Shown in pieces: positions 8,201 to 12,724 of a DNA stretch of 14,685 nt. Where the stretch lies: positions 1 through 14,685 of the forward strand of contig DATKDU010000176.1 in assembly GCA_035512595.1 (NCBI GenBank), read 5' to 3'. A model generated the notes under the pieces. It did not search any database and was not told the origin of the DNA. It saw only the letters and a list, made by a program, of their open reading frames with translations. The position numbers and the translations under genes are program-made. How positions within the stretch are numbered: position 1 is the first letter of the stretch; the number at the start of each line of letters is the position of its first letter. This DNA comes from DATKDU01 sp035512595. GTDB lineage: Bacteria > Planctomycetota > Planctomycetia > Pirellulales > Pirellulaceae.

Positions 8201-10556
8201 TCCTCAGGTAATTGTTCTTGTTGTACTCGTACGTGTACACGGGCCGCACCAGCGGCCCGGCCCCGTCAGGGTCTGGAAGGGTCAACGTCGTCAAGCGATC
8301 CAGCTTGTCCCACAAGTAGTCGGTCCTTCTATCGAGGCCGTCTTCCGACCACGCCAGGTTGTCAAACGCGTCGTAACTAAACTGTTCGACCGCTTCATCT
8401 GCCGTCCCCGCGGCATACGTCACGCTCGTCACCAGGCCGTGCGCATCGCGCCCGTAATTCGTGACAAAGCCCCGCGGATCGGTGACGCTCGACACCAGCC
8501 CCTTCACGTTCGTCGTGGTGTATCCGAGCGTCGTCACCGAGTCATTGCTGCCGCCGCCGTTGACCTGCCGCACCTGGGTGATGTTGCCGTTGGCCGAATC
8601 GACGACGAAGGTAGTCTGATTGCCGACGCGGTTGGTGTAGCTGGTCGGCTGGCTGAAGGTCGTCTCGTAGGTCCAGGTCTCGCTCGACGCGTCGGGATAG
8701 CCGATGCTGGTCAAGTTCCCCAGGCTGTCGTACCCGAACGTCGTCACCGGCCGGACCTGTGCCCCGCCGTCGTCCGGATCGGCATCGGTCCGCTTGGTGA
8801 TGAGATTCTCGCTGCTCACCTCGTAGTCGGTGACTTTGCCCAGCGGATCGACGACTTTCAGCGCACTTCCGAACTGGTTGAACGTGATCGTCCAACTGCT
8901 ATTGACCTCGTTGGTGTAGGTCGCCTTGACGTTGCTGGCGGCGTACAGCGTCCGCGGAGTGCCGCTGGCGCCCAGGCCATCCTCCAGCGCCCGGCCGAGC
9001 TGCGCGTGGATCGTCTCCACGCCGCCGCCGGGGTGCGTCACCGTGCGGATCATCTTGTTGACGTAGCCGAAGTTCGTCGTGTTGTTTTCCGCGTCGGTAA
9101 TGCCCGTGATGAGGCCTCCCGTATACGCGATCGTCGTCACCGGCGCAGCTAGCGGCCCGCCATCATCCGGGTCTGGCTCGGTGATCGTCGTCAGATTGCC
9201 GCCGGTGTAGCCCAGCGCCGTCACGCGACTGTAGGGATCGGTAATGCTCGTGACGAGCGCCCCCGAATAGCCGAATGTGACAACCAGGCTGCCGGGATAG
9301 GTGATCGTCGAGATTTCGTCGCTCTTGCTGTCCCCGTCGGCATCGACGTAGGCGTACGTCGTCGCGTTGCCAACGCGGTCGGTCCGGCCGGTGAGGATGC
9401 CGCCGCTGCTGAACCGCAGTTTTTCGCCATCCTTCTTGGTGAGCGTGTACGTGCCGTCGGTTTCCTTGACCAGCGTCGAGAAATCGGGCTCGCCGGCCTG
9501 GCGGGTGAAGACGCCCGGCGAACTCTCCGCGAACCAGAAGGCGTTGCCGTCCCCTTTGAGCCACAGGACGCCCAGTTGACTGCCGCTGGACTGGATCTTG
9601 AGCTTGTCGATGTCGGGGTGGAGCCAGCCGGGGCCGAACTCGCTGTCGGCCGTGTTCTTGACCTTGCTCGCGCCGCCGATCGTGCGGACCACGTCCGGCG
9701 AGTGGGGATAGGTCTCGGTGACGGTGATTTCCCACGGATAATAGCCGCTCTCCAGGGCGGAGGCGTCCACTGGCAGGGCGATGCGATAGTTTTCGCCGGC
9801 GACGACGCCCGAGCCGGTGAAATAGGCCGCGGGGCCGGCACTGCCGCCAAACGTGCTGGTGACGTCGATGGAGTCGGCCGTCGCGCCAGCCTCGGTGAAC
9901 GAGGCGTTGGTCTCGATGACGGTCTGGCTGCTGGCGCCCGCGGAGGCGCTTTTCAGCGGCGCAGCGCCGTGAAGCTGGGCGGCATTGTTGCCGTCGGCGG
10001 ACTGCTGCTCGCTCGTGACTTGCTCGCCGCAAGTACACGGGCAGTCGCAGGAGACCGTGTCGTTGCTCACCGGCTGCAGCGGGGGGCTGGCCTCATCGTC
10101 ACTCATGAGCATGACCGCCGCCCAGCCGTTGCTGATCGTGTACGACCCGCTGGGCGTGATGGTCAGGTCGATTGATTCGGTCGGTTCGTAGTACGGGTCG
10201 TCGATCGGATCGACGTACACGAGGACGCTCGTCTGGTTGGCGGGGATCGTGGCCGAGTGGGGGCTGATCGTTTCGTAGTCCGCTCCTTCGACCGCCGTTC
10301 CCGACATGCTGAAGTTCACCGTCAGCTCCGTCGGCTCGGGCATCATCCGCTCGATCTGAAAGGCGGCGACGCTGCCGCTGGTTTCTTCGCCAAAGCCCAT
10401 GGTATACCCCATGACCGACACCTGCGCGAGCAGGTCGCGGCGCTCGAGTGATTCGAGCAACGAGCGGCGGGCGTGCTGTTTGGACGGGCGTTTGCTTCCT
10501 GTTCGAAGGCCAAATCGGCGCAGAGTGCGATCCCAGAGTGGCGGCGAGCGATTCAT
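4509..10556 (-). CDS. RHS/YD-repeat polymorphic toxin with C-terminal class-3 lipase-like domain
   Basis: 2015 residues. In order: a planctomycete extracellular motif (RRSLLESLERRDLLA, 30-44); a Calx-beta domain (about 47-154); a CxCxCxC cluster at 170-176; a beta-rich plug with an acidic DADGDSKSDE loop (405-414); and several dozen YD repeats from about 390 to 1620, including eleven xDPDxGGPL segments. The RHS core-associated region (about 1670-1763) carries GYTGRAFDETTG, WLTEDPIG and finally DPTGL at 1760-1764. The remaining 251 residues form a lipase-like tip. RHS shells wrap a toxin and are often self-cleaved near DPxG; Asp1736 and Asp1760 are in the places expected for that, by analogy. 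A strong AGGGGG six nt before the ATG supports the start. No PAAR, VgrG or Tc-toxin partner is seen, so delivery is unknown. The ankyrin lipoprotein follows directly. Confidence 0.95.
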   Translation of the reverse strand: MNRSPPLWDRTLRRFGLRTGSKRPSKQHARRSLLESLERRDLLAQVSVMGYTMGFGEETSGSVAAFQIERMMPEPTELTVNFSMSGTAVEGADYETISPHSATIPANQTSVLVYVDPIDDPYYEPTESIDLTITPSGSYTISNGWAAVMLMSDDEASPPLQPVSNDTVSCDCPCTCGEQVTSEQQSADGNNAAQLHGAAPLKSASAGASSQTVIETNASFTEAGATADSIDVTSTFGGSAGPAAYFTGSGVVAGENYRIALPVDASALESGYYPWEITVTETYPHSPDVVRTIGGASKVKNTADSEFGPGWLHPDIDKLKIQSSGSQLGVLWLKGDGNAFWFAESSPGVFTRQAGEPDFSTLVKETDGTYTLTKKDGEKLRFSSGGILTGRTDRVGNATTYAYVDADGDSKSDEISTITYPGSLVVTFGYSGALVTSITDPYSRVTALGYTGGNLTTITEPDPDDGGPLAAPVTTIAYTGGLITGITDAENNTTNFGYVNKMIRTVTHPGGGVETIHAQLGRALEDGLGASGTPRTLYAASNVKATYTNEVNSSWTITFNQFGSALKVVDPLGKVTDYEVSSENLITKRTDADPDDGGAQVRPVTTFGYDSLGNLTSIGYPDASSETWTYETTFSQPTSYTNRVGNQTTFVVDSANGNITQVRQVNGGGSNDSVTTLGYTTTNVKGLVSSVTDPRGFVTNYGRDAHGLVTSVTYAAGTADEAVEQFSYDAFDNLAWSEDGLDRRTDYLWDKLDRLTTLTLPDPDGAGPLVRPVYTYEYNKNNYLRKETDPLGRITEYVYNGRNDVVEIRRPDPDGAGPLGVPVITLGYDLHRRNTSVTDPLGRVTSFGFDSLDRNTTVTLPDPDGAGPLTSPVTTYAYDNIGRVKQITDALSNVTLLDHATWNRIAATLPDPDGGGPLGSSTVVTLFDAEGKVTSVTDELGRLTNYRYDALGRLDRITYPDPDAGGPLTSPVISLGYDKSGNLTSVTDALGNVTAYAYDGRNRLVSITEADPDGAGPLTSPVTSFTYNDAHELVTITDALSHVTTKAYDGIGRLKTVTAPDPDAGGPLAAPVTTYAYDAASRLSSLTDPLSSVTAYAYDNLDRVTSVTEADPDGGGPLTSPVTSYTYDLVGNLLTETDPLSRVTTYEYDNLDRNKKITAPDPDAGGPLTSPVTQFAFDAMSNLLSVTDPLSHATTYLYDNLHRNTRITDANSAQTNFTYDATGNVLTLKDPVNNTTAWAYDNLNRVTTETNQLGHARSFVYDANSNLTKLTDRNGRVTEYVYDNLDRNSQELWKSGGSTIRTLSFTYDATSQLTVVSDPAASYSYVYDNLGRVTQQTQNLTGLTPSVVFAQGWDANSNRTSLSATIGGIADFKNSYTYDNLDRNTRITQEDQVGGNVVADKRIDLSYKADGQFDVINRFADLAGTQAVASSAYGYDGMGRLTSLSHTTNGGSTTLASYGYSFDAASRITSINSLIDGVTNYTHDNTDQLTGADHATATDETYTYDANGNRTMSGYSVGTNNRLLSDGTYNYTYDNEGNRLTRTNISTGAVTEYEWDYHNRLTKVAEKNSGGTVIETTEQSYDVYDRWVRRSHDADGAGSGTAVDTFFAHDGDQIALQFDGNAASNLTHRYLQGPAVDQLLADEQVTSLSSAGNTLWGLGDHLGTLRDIADRNEGTGVTSVTNHRVYNSYGTLTSESNAAVDLLFGYTGRAFDETTGLQNNWHRWYDAAVGQWLTEDPIGFVAGDKNLRGYVGNSPTTFTDPTGLVEKPTPEQLRDAIVMAKLSKAAYEGEDLTKVEKLGWFAFEEFDDRSTGFRAVAFKNKCGEVVLAFAGTTITEKGDLVANSDQGLGYNTPQYRAAKMITHNYKIKYGKSLRLTGHSLGGGLASAGALVKEVPATTFNAAGVHRNTVGGRYRLNRATIYITAYRVENEVLSTLQGPLICMPNGVGKTYWIEGTNWDGIRRHLFVDILYGLEKALDEAVAEERQRQIDGSVKGYWQPVGGGRVWRPPGGGGIPE
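6935..8279 (-). repeat. Nine tandem units of about 50 codons inside the RHS core
   Basis: From residue 760 to about 1208, nine consecutive units of 49-50 residues each contain xDPDxGGPLxxPVT, a YD repeat, TDPLSxVT and a second YD repeat ending NLDRxxxVT. Two further copies of the DPDDGG segment lie earlier, at residues 461 and 592. Period at the DNA level is 147-150 bp. Units near 7030-7550 are very alike in DNA sequence (repeated GAGCGGCCCGCC with GGATCGGG), suggesting duplication or gene conversion. Segments such as DPDDGG resemble acidic calcium-binding turns, which is conjecture. Confidence 0.9.
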
Positions 10557-10562
10557 GCGAAA

Positions 10563-10568
10563 CCCCCT
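10563..10568 (-). promoter_or_regulatory. Strong ribosome binding site of the RHS gene
   Basis: AGGGGG on the minus strand lies 6 nt before the ATG at 10556. It is one of the two clearest Shine-Dalgarno matches in the window and fixes the RHS start. Confidence 0.8.
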
Positions 10569-10894
10569 AATAATGCGAGTGTGGTGCCGTCAGCAAGGCA
10601 TCACGAGACAGACGCACAGCCGGCGGCCAGAACGCCACGGCCGAACCCCCTACCCCGTTAGAACCTCTGTTCTTGCTAAAGCGAACGATCCGAGAATCGA
10701 ATCAGGGGATGTCCGTCAAGGTGTAGATTCACTGTTAGGCAAATGGCGAGTGCCGTCAAGCGTTTGGTGGATTTTTTGGAGGCCGAGTTGGAAGGGAGAG
10801 TTTTTGTCCCGGTGACCAAAGGTGTCACTGCTCGCGCATCTAATTCTTAGGACGACCGTCGGCACCCAGGACAAATCGAGGGCAAGGGAAGATT

Positions 10895-10914
10895 GGCCGC
10901 CCTAGCCGGCGGCC
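10895..10914. repeat. GC-rich inverted repeat, 7-bp stem
   Basis: GGCCGCC (10895-10901) and GGCGGCC (10908-10914) are exact reverse complements around CTAGCC. There is no adjacent T-run on either strand, so it is not a standard terminator. Confidence 0.5.
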
Positions 10915-10930
10915 GGGAGTCGAACGACAA

Positions 10931-10945
10931 CCCCCTCTTTGGGGG
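10931..10945. repeat. CCCCC-TCTTT-GGGGG hairpin
   Basis: A 5-bp all-GC stem with a 5-nt loop lies 24 bp from the AT-rich palindrome at 10970. Too short to interpret alone; noted as part of a cluster of palindromes. Confidence 0.35.
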
Positions 10946-10969
10946 CGATATAACAAGGAAAATATAAAA

Positions 10970-10986
10970 ATGTTCACTGTGAACAT
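10970..10986. promoter_or_regulatory. Perfect 17-bp palindrome in an AT-rich island, operator-like
   Basis: ATGTTCACTGTGAACAT is symmetrical (8 bp, central T, 8 bp). It sits inside an AT-rich stretch (about 10947-10997) within otherwise GC-rich DNA. Size and symmetry suit a dimeric transcription factor. It lies 414 bp before the RHS start and about 1 kb before the rightward gene, so its target is unclear. The protein that would bind it is not in the window. Confidence 0.45.
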
Positions 10987-11240
10987 AAAATCATTACCAC
11001 GGCAGGACTTGCGTCGAGGCGGCCTTGGCGCGCCCCTGGCGCAAACAGGCAATATTCGGGCGCGCGGCCGAGGTGCCGGCTGCCTGCCGCGCAAGGGGAG
11101 CGCTGGCGACCTAAAGCGGGTGCTGGTTGGAGTGCTGCCGGCCAAGGGACGCGAAATTTTTTGCCCGACTGGGGAATAAACGCCCCGCGGCAAGCGTCTT
11201 ACTTAGTGGACAGTCGTGCGCAACTCGCGCTCGCCTGCCC

Positions 11241-11261
11241 CGGACGGACTAGTGCCGTCCG
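11241..11261. repeat. Inverted repeat CGGACGG / CCGTCCG
   Basis: An exact 7-bp stem with a 7-nt loop containing ACTAGT lies just before the GAGTGGT heptad tract. It may be part of a larger dispersed repeat; no T-run follows. Confidence 0.45.
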
Positions 11262-11281
11262 CCCGATCCTTGACAATTTGT

Positions 11282-11302
11282 GAGTGGTGAGTGGTGAGTG
11301 GT
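11282..11302 (+). repeat. Three exact GAGTGGT heptads
   Basis: GAGTGGT is repeated three times without a gap. It precedes heptad array 2 by 8 nt, in the same order and orientation as the GAGTGGG-type tract and array 1 near 2849-2958. Confidence 0.85.
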
Positions 11303-11310
11303 CGGTTTGA

Positions 11311-11377
11311 CCCCTGGCTCCTGACCCCTGACCCCTGCCCCCTGGCTGGCTCCTGGCTCCTGGCTCCTTGCTCCTGC
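11311..11377 (+). repeat. Heptanucleotide tandem array 2, nine units with a 4-nt interruption
   Basis: Units CCCCTGG, CTCCTGA, CCCCTGA, CCCCTGC, CCCCTGG, then CTGG (a partial unit), then CTCCTGG twice, CTCCTTG and CTCCTGC. The unit shape is YCCTG plus two variable bases, the same as array 1. The 4-nt partial unit suggests a slippage or deletion event. Confidence 0.9.
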
Positions 11378-11404
11378 CGTCACCCCCCCGAAAGGGTTAT
11401 TGCA

Positions 11405-11423
11405 TTCAGACATTCTGTCTGAA
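11405..11423. repeat. Inverted repeat TTCAGACA / TGTCTGAA
   Basis: An exact 8-bp stem with a TTC loop, 27 nt after array 2. A 12-bp direct repeat, TTGCGCTGCGGC, begins 5 nt later (11429-11440) and recurs at 11483-11494. No coding sequence can be tied to either. Confidence 0.5.
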
Positions 11424-11573
11424 GCGACTTGCGCTGCGGCACCAGTTTGCGACGATTGTGTAAGTACGTACAGTTAACGAAGTTGCGCTGCGGCGGGCTG
11501 TGCGGACGGCGACGTAAGTCCGAAAAATGACCCCCCTTCGCGCTATTGCATCGGCGGTCAGATGTCGGATTAG

Positions 11574-11636
11574 CTCCTGCCTCCTGGCTCCTGGCCCCTG
11601 GCTCCTGGCTCCTGGCTCCTGGCTCCCGACCCCCCG
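11574..11636 (+). repeat. Heptanucleotide tandem array 3, nine units
   Basis: CTCCTGC, CTCCTGG twice, CCCCTGG, CTCCTGG three times, CTCCCGA, CCCCCGG, all in register. It has exactly nine units, as in array 1, and lies about 370 bp before the rightward gene. No GAGTGG tract precedes it. Confidence 0.9.
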
Positions 11637-11851
11637 GTCCGCTTATGCCGACCGCGGAAATCATGCCGGCCCGGCGGCTGCGTGATACGTTCAGAGCGCA
11701 TGCTCGCTACATCCGGTCGCACGGGGGAAAGCACGCCTGACGGTCGCGCCAGGGGCCCATGGCGAATTCCCACCGCGAATGCCGATTCGTCCACATCCAT
11801 GCCAGCACTCGGACGATTTGTACTCCTGGGATGCGGGAAGCGTCGAGCAAG

Positions 11852-11979
11852 CGCCGGCAAGTAGCCGGCGAGGAATGGAATCCATCTTCCGGAGACAGGA
11901 GGTCTCCAGGCCGCCGCGCTTAAGCGGCAGACGCCCAGGTACGGAGCCCATCAGCCGGCCGCGAGAAGCGGCACCCGGC
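11852..11979 (+). promoter_or_regulatory. Structured leader: four abutting hairpins plus a terminator-like hairpin
   Basis: Read rightward: CGCCGGC-AAGTA-GCCGGCG (11852-11870); GGAA..TGG-AAT-CCA..TTCC with a 2-nt bulge (11872-11890); GGAGAC-AGGAG-GTCTCC (11891-11907); GCCGC-N9-GCGGC (11910-11928). After a 25-nt linker comes GCCGG/CCGGC enclosing CCGC-GAGAA-GCGG (11954-11979), followed by TTTT. The start codon of the next gene is 29 nt beyond. The arrangement looks like a cis-acting RNA with an attenuator. It matches no riboswitch consensus I can recall. Confidence 0.45.
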
Positions 11980-11997
11980 TTTTGGAACGGCCGACAC

Positions 11998-12002
11998 GGA
12001 GG
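11998..12002 (+). promoter_or_regulatory. GGAGG ribosome binding site that fixes the start at 12008
   Basis: GGAGG lies 5 nt before ATG 12008. A second ATG at 12003 reads only ATG CGA TGA and its stop overlaps the real start as ATGA, so 12008 is the only useful start. Confidence 0.75.
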
Positions 12003-12007
12003 ATGCG

Positions 12008-12724
12008 ATGAACGCTATTCAAGGAAGAGGCTGGCTGCTGGTCCTGGCGGGATTGTTGCCCGGCAGCGTTCCAGCGCAGGAGTCATCTCCCCCCGCGCTG
12101 CTTCCCCCTTCGACGTTCGCGGCCCGAATTGCTGCCCAGCGTCTGGTCCCTGTGCCGCCGGATCTAACCGCGGATGCCGATTGGCAACCGGCCGAAATCT
12201 TGCCGGCTTCCTCGGAGGCCATTGCCCGGAGTGCATCTCCGTCGGTTTCGTTGCAGCCCGACTACGAAATGGCAATGGGCTGCGTGCCGCACCGAAACGT
12301 GGGGCTCGCCGATTTTTCGTTCCGCCCGTCGGCTGCTCCATTGGATTCTTTCGGCTGCGGCCGCTTCGAATCGATGTCCGGGCCGGCTGTGGAGCGGATG
12401 GACCTCGCTGCCGCGCTGGACGCGGTCATTAGCGGGCTGGTGTTCGCATCGACGGCCACGGAGCGGCCGGAAATCGAGAGCATTGGCGAAATGGCAAGCG
12501 GCGGAGTCGTCACTGCGTCGTCGCCAGGCGACTGGGTGGACAAGGAATCGGGCCCCGGCGATCTGTCCCAGTGGCAGAATCCCTTCGCCCTTGAGGCTGA
12601 AACGAGCCTGAAAACGAGCGGCTACTTCAGCGATTTCAGGAACGCGATCAAGTCGGCCAACTCCTGCTGGGAAAGCTGCTTGTCGAGCCCGGCGGGCATC
12701 ACCGAGACGGTGCTTGGCTTCTGA
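12008..12724 (+). CDS. Secreted protein of unknown function
   Basis: 238 residues; I do not recognise the family. It has a clear signal peptide (hydrophobic WLLVLAGLLPGSVPA, cleavage probably before QE at residue 24) and the GGAGG site above. The mature part is rich in Ala, Pro and Ser with few basic residues, and has Cys92, Cys117, Cys220 and Cys224. No membrane segment or known motif follows the signal. The last 34 residues (from 205) are read from DNA that is also the antisense of the heme-protein gene, so they are probably a recent or neutral extension beyond a lost stop codon. The gene may be longer than its functional part. It is divergent from the RHS gene and convergent with the heme protein. 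A structured leader precedes it. Confidence 0.6.
   Translation: MNAIQGRGWLLVLAGLLPGSVPAQESSPPALLPPSTFAARIAAQRLVPVPPDLTADADWQPAEILPASSEAIARSASPSVSLQPDYEMAMGCVPHRNVGLADFSFRPSAAPLDSFGCGRFESMSGPAVERMDLAAALDAVISGLVFASTATERPEIESIGEMASGGVVTASSPGDWVDKESGPGDLSQWQNPFALEAETSLKTSGYFSDFRNAIKSANSCWESCLSSPAGITETVLGF

Larger units (their letters stand above)
10557..12007. other. 1451-bp divergent spacer, no convincing gene, many repeats
   Basis: The spacer lies between the RHS start (leftward) and the secreted-protein start (rightward). It holds three heptad tracts, at least five separate inverted repeats and a structured leader, each listed separately. The 10557-10830 part, expected to hold the RHS promoter, has CTTGACGG twice on the minus strand but no matching -10 that I would defend. 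Short open frames are discussed as findings or rejected. The 11640-11850 part shows nothing I recognise. Confidence 0.6.

Noticed and set aside
6935..8279. Regular 147-150 bp repeats considered as a CRISPR or satellite array
   Set aside because: The units lie in one continuous reading frame and encode the known YD-repeat pattern, with no spacer-like variable blocks.
7464..9152. 562-codon open frame on the plus strand
   Set aside because: It is antisense to the RHS core, follows the 150-bp repeat period, and its translation is a repetitive Arg/Val/Gly-rich string without domain features. Long antisense frames are expected in GC-rich repeated genes.
10905..10945. tRNA T-arm-like string GTTCGACTCC on the minus strand
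   Set aside because: The flanking bases do not pair as a T stem, and no acceptor, D or anticodon arms can be drawn around it.
10840..11193. 117-codon minus-strand frame across the palindrome cluster
   Set aside because: Low-complexity Arg/Pro-rich translation, no ribosome site, crosses three palindromes.
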